Below, piece after piece: positions 9,941 through 21,997 of a stretch of 64,000 nucleotides of DNA. How positions within the stretch are numbered: position 1 is the stretch's first letter; each line of letters begins with the position of its first letter. The stretch covers positions 2,108,001 through 2,172,000 of the forward strand of contig NC_008541.1 of NCBI RefSeq assembly GCF_000196235.1. Direction: 5' to 3'. Source of the DNA: Arthrobacter sp. FB24 (GTDB taxonomy: Bacteria > Actinomycetota > Actinomycetes > Actinomycetales > Micrococcaceae). The translations under genes were made by a program, and so were the position numbers. The notes below the pieces were generated by a model. The model saw only the letters and a list, made by a program, of their open reading frames with translations. It had not been told where the DNA came from and ran no database searches.

Positions 9941-10183
9941 ATGGATAGCCTTGAACTGAAGCCCGCATTGGCTGAGGAAGCTCCAGTGACTCTGACTGCT
10001 TCTTGGTTGCCTATTGCTGTGGGCCAGGAGATTGAAGCATGGTATCGGGGCCAGCTTGCCCACCGGGGCCGCGTGGCCCGCATTCTTCAATCCGGGAACC
10101 TGTTTTGGATTAGCGATTTGCGCACGGGGGACACGCGGCTGGTGGACTCGGATGAATTCAGCATCAGGCCATTGTCCGGGTAG
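9941..10183 (+). CDS. Small hypothetical protein (80 aa)
   Basis: The ATG at 9941 follows an in-frame GTG at 9938; no ribosome-binding site is obvious, so the message may be leaderless. The product is acidic at its N-terminus, then has a compact region (LPIAVGQEIEAWYRGQLAHR, RGRVARILQSGNLFWISDL) ending RPLSG. The pattern suggests a small beta-barrel-like domain, possibly SH3- or Tudor-like, but I do not recognise a family. The amino acid composition and the conserved-looking aromatic pattern favour a real gene. It stands alone between kdpE and an acetyltransferase gene. Confidence 0.5.
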   Translation: MDSLELKPALAEEAPVTLTASWLPIAVGQEIEAWYRGQLAHRGRVARILQSGNLFWISDLRTGDTRLVDSDEFSIRPLSG

Positions 10184-10412
10184 CTCGTAAGTGAAGGCGC
10201 CGCGGTACACGGCCCCGGGTTGGCCGGACGCTACGCCCACGCCCGCCGCAGGAATGCGGTTGCTTCCCCTGCGGGTTTGTCGGCTGCGGGCTCGGCGGAT
10301 GGACCTGCTACAAGTTCTGGCTTGGCATAAATCGAGAGATCGCCCTCCGTTCACCCTGTGTTAGTCGTGGTCCCGAATGCTGTCCGGACGATCCTCATGT
10401 CGAAAGGTCATA

Positions 10413-11036
10413 ATGGCGCTTCGCCTGCCCCGCGCTCTTCCCACGCTCCGGACGGCCACAGGGCGTTTTGTTCTTACACCGTTCAGTACCGGTGACGTCC
10501 AAGCGCTGGCACATATTCTTGGCAACGATGAAATCTGGGCTACGGGGTTCGGCGACGGGCACCACCGTCCGGGCACACACGATGAGATGGTCTGCTTCAT
10601 CAACGGCCGCCATGAGGGGCTGCGGATTTTTGCCGTGTACTACACCGGTCTGCCTGGCGGCCCGCTGTTCGTCGGGACCACCGGCATCACGGAGTTGCAC
10701 AGGCCAACACAGCGGGTGAAAATCGGCCGGACTATCATCAGCCCGGCATTCTGGGGCAAGAACGTCAACCACGAGGTGAAGCTCGCCCTGCTCGATTGGG
10801 TGTTCTCCCGCGGCGCAGGACGCGTCGAGTGCGATGTGGATCCGCGAAACCACAGGTCCATTTCGTCGCTCAAGCGGTTCGGTTTCACCGTCGAGGGTAC
10901 CCGAAGGCGTTCCTCACAACGGATCGACGGATCCTGGCGGGACATCGTGGTTCTGTCGTTGCTCACTGAGGAATGGCCGACGACCCGACAAAAGGCGCTC
11001 CTGGCCTTGGACGAATCGCGTGTTTCCCTTGTGTAG
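10413..11036 (+). CDS. GNAT-family N-acetyltransferase (RimJ/RimL type)
   Basis: The product (207 residues from this ATG) looks like an Acetyltransf_3 domain: an N-terminal strand RFVLTPFSTGDVQALA, a central FVGTTGITELHRPTQRVKIG segment, IISPAFWGKNVNHEVKLALL around the acetyl-CoA-binding helix, and the RVECDVDPRNHRSISSLKRF/GF motif typical of RimL-like enzymes. It probably acetylates an amino group on a protein N-terminus, amino acid or small amine. The start is chosen because GAAAGG lies 5 nt upstream; an in-frame ATG at 10377 has no such signal. It is monocistronic. Confidence 0.82.
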   Translation: MALRLPRALPTLRTATGRFVLTPFSTGDVQALAHILGNDEIWATGFGDGHHRPGTHDEMVCFINGRHEGLRIFAVYYTGLPGGPLFVGTTGITELHRPTQRVKIGRTIISPAFWGKNVNHEVKLALLDWVFSRGAGRVECDVDPRNHRSISSLKRFGFTVEGTRRRSSQRIDGSWRDIVVLSLLTEEWPTTRQKALLALDESRVSLV

Positions 11037-11194
11037 GCATATTGAACCTAAGCCCCGGAAACCGATATTTGACCGGAGCTTCGCCAATTGAACGACGACG
11101 AATCGCCGGCACGTGTCCCATCGACGAGCGCTGTTGGGCAACCTTGGGGCCAAGGCGCGACATAGTCGCGGAAGTCGGACTCGGATTGGTGGTG

Positions 11195-11413
11195 TCAGTT
11201 CTCTGCTGGTGGTGAGGTAGCGAGGTGGCGGAGTCGGTTCTTGGCACCGTGCTCCACCAGCGTAGGTATGTAGGTGCGGATCCGGCCGGCCTCCAGCCGG
11301 GCGTATTCTTCGGCGACAAGGCCGGCGATGTAGTGCCGGGATGTTTCGGGGTATTTCGCGGAGAGGCGGTCCGTGACTTTGGCGATGGTTTCGTACTTTT
11401 CCGTATCGTCCAT
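11195..11413 (-). CDS. Three-helix bundle dimerisation domain protein (72 aa)
   Basis: From the ATG at 11413 the protein reads MDDTEKYETIAKVTDRLSAK, then a YPETSRHYIAGLVAEEYARL helix and the tail RIRTYIPTLVEHGAKNRLR. This matches my recollection of a short actinobacterial family annotated as a three-helix bundle dimerisation domain, whose molecular role is not established. A longer frame opens upstream (to 11533), but those 40 residues are Pro/Arg-rich and look non-coding. No operon partner is present. Confidence 0.65.
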   Translation of the reverse strand: MDDTEKYETIAKVTDRLSAKYPETSRHYIAGLVAEEYARLEAGRIRTYIPTLVEHGAKNRLRHLATSPPAEN

Positions 11414-11765
11414 CAAATCAGTTTGAGGCCAGGGAACGACGGCGTCCAGCAGTCTGCTTAGCGCATTCGCGGCCGGCGTCTGTCGCCCCCCGGGGGAATG
11501 TTGGCTGCCGCGGTGAATGAGTAAGCCTGGCATTTAGAAATCACGTTGTGGAAACTTTCGGGCAACCTAGGGCGTGCACAGTGTAGACAGGAAGTACTTC
11601 GGAAAGGACCCGAACTTGAACCAGCTGAGAAGAGAGCCGTTAATTCCTGCCATGAGGTGAGGGACAGACATGGTCGAACTGGACATCGTCCTTCTGGAGA
11701 CGGAGCAGGAAGCAGCCGGGGCGGCTTCCGCTTAACTCCGGCCCGACGGGCCGAGGAAAGGCCGG

Positions 11766-11796
11766 GCCCCGGGCTTCCATTGGGGGAGCCCGGGGC
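11766..11796. other. Perfect 10-bp inverted repeat upstream of the USP-like gene
   Basis: GCCCCGGGCT at 11766-11775 is the exact reverse complement of AGCCCGGGGC at 11787-11796, with an 11-nt loop. No U-tract follows on either strand. It could be a transcript stem-loop in the leader of the gene starting at 11883, or a weak terminator of an upstream transcript. Confidence 0.45.
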
Positions 11797-11882
11797 AGTG
11801 GGGCGGGGAAGAGTTAACTGGATGAAGGGCGGAGCGCGTTTCGTTTCCCGAACGCCTCGCCCAACAACTGTGAGGGCGCCGA

Positions 11883-12374
11883 ATGGAATTCTCGTTGGAC
11901 CCTGCAGAGCCCGCGTGCGGTGACGGGCCGGTGCTGTTCGGTGTCCCCTGGGATTGCCCGGCACCGCTGGTCGGGGCTGCGGCCCGCTTCGCCCGTTCCG
12001 TAAACTCCCATTTGGTGTGCGCGTATGTGGATCCGGCCGGTTATTTGGCGGAATGGGCTCCTCCCCGGTTCCGGGACGCGGAGTCGCTGGACCCGCCAGG
12101 CAGTGACGAGGCGCTGTTTCCTGCCGCCGACGTGAGAAAGGGCCTCGTGCTCTGCCTGGGAACTCCAGGGGCTGGGTGGTCTTTCCGGGTGCTGGGCGGT
12201 GCTGTCGCACCGGCGTTGGCCCGTCTCGCGGCGAGCACGGGTGCGTCCCTGCTGCTCGTTGGCGGTCCACGGCCCGGCGTCCTTGCCAAGCTGCAGCGGG
12301 TGGTGGAGGGAACCGTTCCGGATGAGCTGCTCCGGATCCAGGACCGTCCGGTGCTAATCCTCCCGGCAGGGTAG
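11883..12374 (+). CDS. Universal stress protein-like protein
   Basis: The 163-residue product has the Rossmann-like USP layout. An N-terminal strand (VLFGVPWDCPAPLVGAAARF) is followed by a second strand with VCAYVDPAG, and a C-terminal ATP-binding-type segment LLLVGGPRPGVLAKLQRVVE ending in VPDELLRIQDRPVLILPAG. The final strand before the stop (RPVLILP) is characteristic of USPs. The usual G-2x-G-9x-G(S/T) site is only partly kept (GGPRPG), so ATP binding is uncertain. GAGGG lies 6 nt before the ATG. It is monocistronic; the role is probably stress adaptation. Confidence 0.7.
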   Translation: MEFSLDPAEPACGDGPVLFGVPWDCPAPLVGAAARFARSVNSHLVCAYVDPAGYLAEWAPPRFRDAESLDPPGSDEALFPAADVRKGLVLCLGTPGAGWSFRVLGGAVAPALARLAASTGASLLLVGGPRPGVLAKLQRVVEGTVPDELLRIQDRPVLILPAG

Positions 12375-12673
12375 TCCTCACTGTCGGGTCAGCCGATCAG
12401 TTCCGCGAGTTCCTTCACGGCTCTGACGTAGTGGGTGCAGGAGTCTTCCAGGTGTTTTGCCCCGTGGTTTCGTGAGCCGTGCGAGGGGCGCCGTGAATTC
12501 TTCCTGCACGCGCAAATGGGTCATCGTATCTTGGTTGGAAAGGGTGAAGGTCCGGACGCTTCTGAACAGACCCAGGGGCAGCGCGCCACGGGTGAACATC
12601 ACATGTCCGGGGTGACACATTCCGGGACTTACGGGGGTGGCAGGTCGGGGTGCTCCAAGGTTTGACGCCGGGT
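12375..12673. other. Intergenic stretch without a supported gene
   Basis: No convincing intact ORF is present. On the minus strand a short frame starting with MTHLRVQEEFTAP near 12522 runs, after a one-base shift inside a CCCC tract, into a coding-like tail KHLEDSCTHYVRAVKELAEL that ends at about 12390. This could be a frameshifted small gene, but no family is recognised. Confidence 0.3.
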
Positions 12674-14191
12674 CTAGAGGCGGCGGCCACGGGCCTTCTT
12701 GCGTAGCTTCCGATAGGCTGCCTCGGTTTTGGCGGCCGTTTTGGCTTCTAGTTCGGTCAGGGCCGTGGAGACGGCCGCGGTCCCAGCGGCCTGGTCCGGG
12801 GCTGCGGCGAGCCGGTGCAGGAGCTCGCGGGCGACGACGGTGTCCTGGTGGTCGCCGAGAACACTTTGAATCCGGCGGCCGGTTTTTTCCAGGACACGGG
12901 CCCGCTTCCCGTGGATGATAATGACGGATTCTGCGGCGTGACGGAGCCGTTTGGCGTCTTTGCGGACCTGGTGGAGCGCGGCATCGTATCCGGCGGTTCC
13001 GGCAGCTTTACGGGCGGCCCGGTGGGCCCGGTCCAGGCGGCGCGCAGCGTTGTTCACCAGTCGTGCGCTGGTCTTGCGGGCGGGTTTGGAGGCTTTGGAC
13101 TTGGATTTCACGGGCGGGTTGTCGCGGAAGTGTTCCAGAGCAGTCAGGATGCGGTAATACCGCGCAGAGTCAAGCGTTGCAAGGGCGCGCTTGTAGCCGG
13201 TGTTGTAGGCCGTACCGAGTTCGTGCTCGAGCTGTCCCAGGGCAGGTCCGGAGGCCTGCGCTTCGGGCAGGGCGTGCAGGTTCGCGAGGATCCGTTCCCG
13301 CATCACTTCGGCGTCGCGGGGGCGGCCCAGGATCCGGCCGAGCCACTGCAGGTCCCGCTCCAGCCCGACGACGGCGTCCTTCGTGAACAGGGTCCGGTAG
13401 GTCCGCAGCACGGACCGGGTGCGGCGGGCGGCGGATCGCATCTGGTGCACGGAGTCCGGGACACCGTGCCGTACTCCGGCGTCATGGTTGAGGAGCTCGT
13501 TGATCTGGGCGCCGACATAGGAGGCCACGACGTCACGTACGGGTCCCTTTTTCCGTGCCGGCCTGGGAACCACGCTCCGGGCCGCGGGCCAGGCCTGGCC
13601 GAGGGCGCGGGCGAGTTTGGCGGCGTGGGTTGACGGCACTGCCCCGGCAGCCTCCAAGGCCGGTTGCGCGGCCGTGAAGAGCTCCGGTGCGGCCTGGACG
13701 AGTTCGATCTCCCATTCACGCCAGTGTGTCTCCGGTCCCAGGTTACGCAAGGGGACGGCATGGACGCGGTCATCGGTGAAGTCTGCAAGGTGTTCCCCGG
13801 CGGACCCGTACAAACGGTAGGTGGCTCGTCGGGTTGAAAGGCGGGCCACGGCCGAGAGCTCCTGCCCGCGGGTGAAGACGGCGAGGTGGTCGAGCAGTTC
13901 GGCCGGGACGTGGTCGGGCTGGCCGAGGGGGGCCTGCACCTCCCGGCGACTGTCCGGGCCGGCCGGCAGTTTAAGATGCCAGCCTTGGTCAAAGCCGCCC
14001 GTGCGGCGACGCAAAGTAATGCCCCGGGCCGCGAGTTCCAGCCCGGCGGTGTCATAGTAGACGGCCTCCAGGAACGTTTCCGCGGGTTCTCCGGCCTGGT
14101 CGACGCCGGCAATGGCGGCGAAGACCGGGAGGCGTGCGGTGGGCCCGGTATCGTACTTACGCTCTGTTTCCGTGGTGTCCCGGGACGCCAT
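12674..14191 (-). CDS. CYTH-CHAD domain protein
   Basis: The N-terminal CYTH (triphosphate tunnel) domain shows the ExExK-type signature as TETERKYD at residues 6-13, then FLEAVYYDTAGLELAARG and ITLRRRTGG. A C-terminal CHAD helical domain follows with VHQMRSAARRTRSVLRTYR and LQWLGRILGRPRDAEVMRER. CYTH domains bind or hydrolyse triphosphates; CHAD domains bind inorganic polyphosphate. The protein is therefore likely cytosolic and tied to phosphate or polyphosphate. From the ATG at 14191 it is 505 residues. An in-frame ATG at 14257 would add 22 residues (MHDDELPC...); a still longer frame to 14515 looks non-coding. The tail is very basic (KKARGRRL). Confidence 0.85.
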   Translation of the reverse strand: MASRDTTETERKYDTGPTARLPVFAAIAGVDQAGEPAETFLEAVYYDTAGLELAARGITLRRRTGGFDQGWHLKLPAGPDSRREVQAPLGQPDHVPAELLDHLAVFTRGQELSAVARLSTRRATYRLYGSAGEHLADFTDDRVHAVPLRNLGPETHWREWEIELVQAAPELFTAAQPALEAAGAVPSTHAAKLARALGQAWPAARSVVPRPARKKGPVRDVVASYVGAQINELLNHDAGVRHGVPDSVHQMRSAARRTRSVLRTYRTLFTKDAVVGLERDLQWLGRILGRPRDAEVMRERILANLHALPEAQASGPALGQLEHELGTAYNTGYKRALATLDSARYYRILTALEHFRDNPPVKSKSKASKPARKTSARLVNNAARRLDRAHRAARKAAGTAGYDAALHQVRKDAKRLRHAAESVIIIHGKRARVLEKTGRRIQSVLGDHQDTVVARELLHRLAAAPDQAAGTAAVSTALTELEAKTAAKTEAAYRKLRKKARGRRL

Positions 14192-14945
14192 GATGCTCAA
14201 GCCGCCGGCTTGGCTGCGAAGGCGGTCGTGGCCGCAGGGGAGTTCGTCATCGTGCATATCCTTGCCGGGCGCCGTGGAAATGGCCGGGGCAGGGCGCCCT
14301 TCTTGTCCCGACCGTGGACCGATTCTAGGGCCGGACCGTGGCCCGGGCCAGTGCCTTTGGCCCGGGTTTAGCGGGTCGGGACGCTGCCGGTGCAGGGCCT
14401 GACAAGGTTGCCGATCCAATAGGCTCCGGCGGGCGGGCACGTTTTGGCGGCACATGACGGGGATGCCGGGTCCGACAGTTCCACAGGCTCCGAGCCGGGC
14501 CGGGGGCAGGATCACCCCCGGGCCCCATCATCGCCCCGGCAACGAGGGTGACGGTGTCCATACTTATCAGCCGGTGGTGGAAGAGACGAGTCTGGACCAC
14601 GCAGTCCCGGTTGATAGTGGACTTAGCGCTGAGGGTGACCCGGTCCGCTTCCGGCAGCGACTGGCTTTCGCATCAGGTCCCGGATCCGATCCCGTCGGCT
14701 TCGATTCCTACGCCTTCTTCGCGGCTGGTGGCAGAACCCGCAAGATTCGCGGCTGCCTAAGATATGTTGAATCGCTGACGGTCAGGGGCGATCTGGCCCG
14801 GGGGATTCCCGCATTGGTGGCCGATGGCTACCATCGGGTATGCGCAAGCTACTACACGGACCAAAACAGCGACATTCCGCTCAAACTGGCTGACGTGCCA
14901 CGGTGACTACCGTAAGCCAACCGCAATCCCGGTGGAAGGAGGAAG
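14192..14945. other. Divergent intergenic region, no recognised gene
   Basis: This 754-bp gap separates the CHAD gene (minus) from the antiporter gene (plus) and should hold both promoters. A plus-strand frame at 14454-14906 and shorter frames exist, but composition and translation do not resemble real proteins. If the CHAD gene starts at 14257 the gap is 66 bp shorter. Confidence 0.4.
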
Positions 14946-16130
14946 GTGTCTTTCTTTCAGCTTTCGCTGATCGCCGCGGTCGCGTTAATGGGACCGCTGC
15001 TGGCACTTCCCCGGAAATGGCATCTTCCCGTGGTGCTAGGGCAGCTACTGGCTGGGATCGCCATCGGGCGCACGGGTTTGGGTTTGGTGGACTCTGCGGA
15101 CCCCACGTTCACCTTTGTGGCCGACGTCGGGTTCGCCCTCATCATGTTTGTCGCCGGGACGCATGTCCCAGTGCGGGACGAAGCCATTCGCCCGGCACTG
15201 GGCGCGGGCGCCCTGCGTGCCGGCGTTGCCGCAGTACTGGCGGCCGTCGTCGGAACCGTCATTGCTTTTGCGTTCGGCACCGGACACGCTCCCCTTTACA
15301 TCGTTCTGCTCGCTTCCTCTTCTGCCGCCTTGGTCCTGCCGATCGTCGATTCGCTGCGGCTGAGGGGTCCAAAGGTCTTGACGACGACGGCGCAAGTGGC
15401 GGTAGCGGACATCGCCTGCATAGTGGCGCTTCCGCTTGCCGTTGACCCACCCAACGCGCCGAGGGCGGCCGTTGGGGCAACCGCCGTCGCGGCGTGCGCA
15501 GCAGTCTTGTTCTTTGTACTTCGCTGGCTGGAGCGCAGCGGCACGCGCGGACGGGTACATGACCTGTCCGAGGACCGGAAGTTCGCCCTGGAGCTGAGGA
15601 TCCAACTTGTCTTGCTCTTCGCGCTCTCCGGGCTTGCCGTGGCGGGCCACGTGTCCATCATGCTGGCCGGGTTCTCCTTCGGCCTGGTGGTTGCAGCGGT
15701 GGGCGAACCCCGGCGACTGGCTCATCAACTCTTCGCCGTCAGCGACGGCTTCGTAGGGCCCGTCTTCTTTGTCTGGCTGGGCGCATCGCTTGATCTGCGC
15801 ACCCTTGCCGTAAGCCCCAAAATGCTTCTTCTCGGGGCTTGCCTTGGCCTGGGAACCCTGCTGGTTCATGGAAGCCTGCGGCTACTCGGCCAGCCTCTGC
15901 CGCTCGCGATTCTTGCAGCGTCACAGTTGGGAGTGCCGGTTGCCGCTGCCGCCATCGGCTCCCAATTGCATTTGTTGGAACCGGGAGAGGCCGCGGCCAT
16001 GATCCTCGGGGCGCTCATCACCGTCGGGGCGAGCACCGCCGCGGGCTCACGGGCCGCCCGCAGGTTTACACAGGCCACCTCGGCGGCGGCGGGCAACCCA
16101 TCCGGGGGCGGCCCGACCTTGGCTGCGTAG
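14946..16130 (+). CDS. Cation:proton antiporter (CPA2/KefB-like)
   Basis: The 394-residue integral membrane protein has 11-12 hydrophobic helices and CPA2-type motifs. It begins MSFFQLSLIAAVALMG and continues with LPVVLGQLLAGIAIGRTGLG, VGFALIMFVAGTHVPV and a TAQVAVADIACIVALPLAV segment with the family's acidic residue in the membrane. A late segment (DGFVGPVFFVWLGASLDLR) also fits. It should exchange Na+ or K+ for protons across the cytoplasmic membrane. It lacks the RCK/TrkA-N domain of Kef channels. The GTG start is preceded by a strong AAGGAGGAAG. It is a single-gene unit. Confidence 0.85.
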   Translation: MSFFQLSLIAAVALMGPLLALPRKWHLPVVLGQLLAGIAIGRTGLGLVDSADPTFTFVADVGFALIMFVAGTHVPVRDEAIRPALGAGALRAGVAAVLAAVVGTVIAFAFGTGHAPLYIVLLASSSAALVLPIVDSLRLRGPKVLTTTAQVAVADIACIVALPLAVDPPNAPRAAVGATAVAACAAVLFFVLRWLERSGTRGRVHDLSEDRKFALELRIQLVLLFALSGLAVAGHVSIMLAGFSFGLVVAAVGEPRRLAHQLFAVSDGFVGPVFFVWLGASLDLRTLAVSPKMLLLGACLGLGTLLVHGSLRLLGQPLPLAILAASQLGVPVAAAAIGSQLHLLEPGEAAAMILGALITVGASTAAGSRAARRFTQATSAAAGNPSGGGPTLAA

Positions 16131-16425
16131 TTGGCCACGCCGCAGGCAACTTCCGTCAGTCTCCGAGTTTCATACTGTGGCCGGACAGTGAGCCATATCG
16201 TCCGTTGGACCTGATCAGATGCAACAGTAAAATCTCTGGCCAACGGGGTTTTGCGACAGGCACTGTCTCATCGCACTACTCAGTGTCAACGCAGGAGCCA
16301 CAATTTGGTACTACATGGAGCCGGTCGTCGATACGGTGCCTGATCCAGCAAGCTATCTTGCGGCAGTCTGCGTGCGATGAGGAACCTTGAGCGGGGAAAC
16401 GCTGGCCGTTTCAGACACACTGGAA

Positions 16426-16893
16426 CTAATCGGCGCTGAATGGGCTCACCGGGAGGTCAGTTGTGTCCCTCCGGTATACATGACCGTGAATGGTTGGATC
16501 CGTACTCAGCAGCCAGTCCACGACGTCCCAGAAGTGAGGAACAGAATCGTGCTTCAGCCCTTCTTCACGTGAGAGTTTGTGGCCCCAGGCAGGTGAGTCA
16601 GGATATGGCTGGGCCGCGTCAACCACAGTCGCCGCAGGTTCTGCGCTGCCCTCTATAGGACCTACTCGGCAACCGAAGCTCACTCGCTCTTCGACGGGGT
16701 CGTCCCCGAAGCGCCCGAAAATGACGTCGATCCAGGCTTCATGTTCGCCGCTGTGGTGATGAAGTGCCGACCTGGCGATGGCATGCGTGTGGCCATTCTT
16801 CAGAATGAAGTGACTCACAACGACGTACGTTGCCCCGCAGCAGGAGCATTCCTGCTCACGAATATCCGGTGCGCCGTCCAAACTCAAAGTCAT
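16426..16893 (-). CDS. Hypothetical protein with N-terminal zinc-ribbon-like cysteines
   Basis: The 155-residue protein starts MTLSLDGAPDIREQECSCCG. The CSCC cluster is followed by His-rich elements (HTHAIARSALHHHSGEHEAW). The middle reads WIDVIFGRFGDDPVEERVSF and the C-terminus contains DSVPHFWDVVDWLLSTDPTI. The Cys/His pattern suggests a zinc site, but only one CxxC-like pair is present, so a classical ribbon is incomplete. It looks like a conserved actinobacterial hypothetical; no function can be assigned. It is monocistronic on the minus strand. Confidence 0.6.
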   Translation of the reverse strand: MTLSLDGAPDIREQECSCCGATYVVVSHFILKNGHTHAIARSALHHHSGEHEAWIDVIFGRFGDDPVEERVSFGCRVGPIEGSAEPAATVVDAAQPYPDSPAWGHKLSREEGLKHDSVPHFWDVVDWLLSTDPTIHGHVYRRDTTDLPVSPFSAD

Positions 16894-16956
16894 TTCCCGA
16901 CCCTAAACGATGTAGTGCGTGTTCTCCCCGCAACCGGCCTAACTGTGGAGCATTTG

Positions 16957-17196
16957 TCACAGGCTGGACGCGAGGCCGTACTCGGAGGCATTGGCGAGCC
17001 TGATCGCCTCTTGCTTGGTGGTGAAGGTAGCGACAGGTGCGATGGGGCCAAAGATCGCCTGACTCTGGATCACCGCATTATTGGGCACGTTCGCGAGGAC
17101 AGTGGGCTGGTAGAAGCACCCGGACCCGGCCACTGGCGCGCCGCCGGTGACGATCACCGCTATAGCGTCGACAGCGGCGGTGACGAGGCGGAGCAA
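16957..17196 (-). pseudogene. Fragment of an NAD(P)-dependent succinate-semialdehyde dehydrogenase
   Basis: The 79-codon frame contains VTGGAPVAGSGCFYQPTVLA, then NVPNNAVIQSQAIFGPIAPV and EAIRLANASEYGLASSL. This is the C-terminal third of GabD-type aldehyde dehydrogenases, from the substrate-channel segment to just before the last strand. The catalytic Cys and NAD-binding domain are absent, the frame opens in unrelated sequence (homology starts near 17166), and it ends early. It is therefore a remnant of a deleted gene. Confidence 0.75.
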
Positions 17197-17380
17197 GTTC
17201 CGGCGGCCGCCATGAGGCGTTTGCCGAGGAGCACTCAGCTAAGCAGGGTCTTCCCGCATTCTGCGGATTCCAAGGTAGGTGGCCGCCGCGCTGGGACGCG
17301 CGGCGGCCTGACAATCTGAACGTCGGTACTGTACTCAGGGCTCGGTGTGCCGAATGAGGTCGATGGGAGAGGCCTTCACC

Positions 17381-17647
17381 TCAGATGGCATCGAGGTCGG
17401 ATGCCAGTATCGCCTGCAGTTTATCCGCGACGCGGTCCGCGTCTGAGCCTTCCACGTCAATGGTAACCTCGTCGCCGTGCGCAATGGAGAGGGTGATAAT
17501 CGAGAGGATGCTCTGCGCGTCAATCGTCTTGCCCTTTGTGGTGAGGGACACCGTGTGCTCGGAATCCGCGACGGCCTTCGAAAATAGTGCTGCGGGACGT
17601 GCATGGAGGCCGACCGCCGACGCGATGGTTGTGGTGCGCTGTGCCAT
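17381..17647 (-). CDS. ptsH: HPr, phosphocarrier protein of the PTS
   Basis: HPr carries phosphate from Enzyme I to EIIA domains. The 88-residue protein has the active-site signature GLHARPA with H15 and the regulatory-site segment DAQSILSI with S46, as in Gram-positive HPr. The start at 17647 is chosen because GAAAGG lies 8 nt upstream; a frame from 17662 adds five residues. It is the last gene of the beta-glucoside PTS operon, 42 bp after licT, so it may be a dedicated HPr. No Enzyme I gene lies in the window. Whether S46 is phosphorylated in this organism is not known. Confidence 0.93.
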   Translation of the reverse strand: MAQRTTTIASAVGLHARPAALFSKAVADSEHTVSLTTKGKTIDAQSILSIITLSIAHGDEVTIDVEGSDADRVADKLQAILASDLDAI

Positions 17648-17689
17648 GATTGTGCCTTTCATTCGGGGTGATGGTGGATCGGATCGGAG

Positions 17690-18520
17690 TTATTTGGGCG
17701 CGGCCCGGGCGATGTGCAGGGCCAGGAATGCAACTTCCTCGTTCGGCAGCCTGGTTTGGTGCTCCTTCTGCACGAAGGCGCGCACACGTTCGGCCGTGGC
17801 GATCGCCTGCGGGTAGCGTTCGCTGAGGCTGTGGAAGAGGAAGTCGTCATCGCTTTCGAGCAGGCGTGAGGTGAAGAATCTCTCCGCAAGGTACTGCAGA
17901 TGGGTCACGAAGCGCGATGAGTTGAGATCCTGTCGATCGACGCGTACACCCGCAGTGTTGGACACGATGGTTGTCACGGCTCGGATCAGCTCCACGACCC
18001 GCATCGAGTCCAGGCCTGCCTTGCCCCGCTCGGCATTGGCCAAGTGGAATGCGATGTTCGCTGCCTCGTCATCGGGAAGAGCGAAGCCCTTATGCGTGTT
18101 CATCAATTCGACAGCGCGGGAACCTACGGCGTATTGCTTTGGGTAGACGGTGCGCATCTCCCAAGCGAGGCGGTTGACGACGACGAGTCCGCGCTTCTTC
18201 CGTTCTACCGCGAAGTGAAGGTGGTCGGTGAGGACGAGGTAGATGTGCGGATCCAGTTCGAGTCCTTCGCTCTCCGCATCGGACACAATCTGTCTCGTCA
18301 GTTCGACGAACTCCACGGGAACCTGTGAAAGCAGTTCCACGAGGTTCTCGTGGTTGATGTCGTCGAGCGATACGAACACGCGGTCGACTCCAGTTCCGTC
18401 GATCCGCGTGCCCGCCTTCTGCCCGAACCCGATCCCCTTGCCGAGGAGTACGCGTTCGACTCCTTGTTCGTCTTCGACGAGCACGACGCTCGAATTGAGC
18501 ACCTTCTTGATGACCTGCAT
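17690..18520 (-). CDS. licT: LicT/BglG-family transcription antiterminator
   Basis: The 276-residue protein has an N-terminal CAT RNA-binding domain (MQVIKKVLNSSVVLVEDEQG, GKGIGFGQKAG) and two PTS-regulation domains, PRD1 with HIYLVLTDHLHFAVERKKRG and PRD2 with LPNEEVAFLALHIARA. LicT-type proteins bind a RAT hairpin and prevent terminator formation when the inducing beta-glucoside is present; HPr and EII phosphorylate the PRDs. A matching RAT/terminator lies at 21952-22022 in front of the operon. The start at 18520 follows a GGAG motif; an upstream in-frame ATG at 18532 is possible. It lies between bglA and HPr. Confidence 0.93.
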   Translation of the reverse strand: MQVIKKVLNSSVVLVEDEQGVERVLLGKGIGFGQKAGTRIDGTGVDRVFVSLDDINHENLVELLSQVPVEFVELTRQIVSDAESEGLELDPHIYLVLTDHLHFAVERKKRGLVVVNRLAWEMRTVYPKQYAVGSRAVELMNTHKGFALPDDEAANIAFHLANAERGKAGLDSMRVVELIRAVTTIVSNTAGVRVDRQDLNSSRFVTHLQYLAERFFTSRLLESDDDFLFHSLSERYPQAIATAERVRAFVQKEHQTRLPNEEVAFLALHIARAAPK

Positions 18521-18562
18521 GTATGTCTCCATTGACGGCGGCAGAGGGTCGAGGGTTGTGGG

Positions 18563-21884
<3,322 letters not shown>

Positions 21885-21951
21885 GGGTCCTCCTTTGGAT
21901 TCCAATGGCACGCGCACACGCTTCGATGCGTTCCTGATGTCGTTCGGGCAC

Positions 21952-21997
21952 AAAAAAAGGACCCAACGTCCCGCTTGAAAAGCGTTTCGTCGGATCC
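21952..21997 (-). terminator. Leader terminator of the bgl operon
   Basis: Read on the minus strand, an 18-nt arm starting GGATCCGACG and an 18-nt arm ending GTTGGGTCC pair around a TTC loop. There is a 3-nt internal mismatch. Seven U residues follow. It lies about 70 nt before the EII start codon, so transcription would stop before the operon unless antiterminated. Confidence 0.88.

Noticed and set aside
11670..11735. 21-codon ORF with a GAGGTGAGGG upstream
   Set aside because: Too short and unsupported by any family or neighbour; could be chance.
12674..14515. N-terminal extension of the CYTH-CHAD gene to 14515
   Set aside because: The first 85 residues are Pro/Arg/Gly-rich and precede the CYTH start motif TETERKYD by far; starts at 14257 or 14191 fit better.
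14454..14906. 150-codon plus-strand frame before the antiporter gene
   Set aside because: Composition and translation are not protein-like and it has no recognised family.
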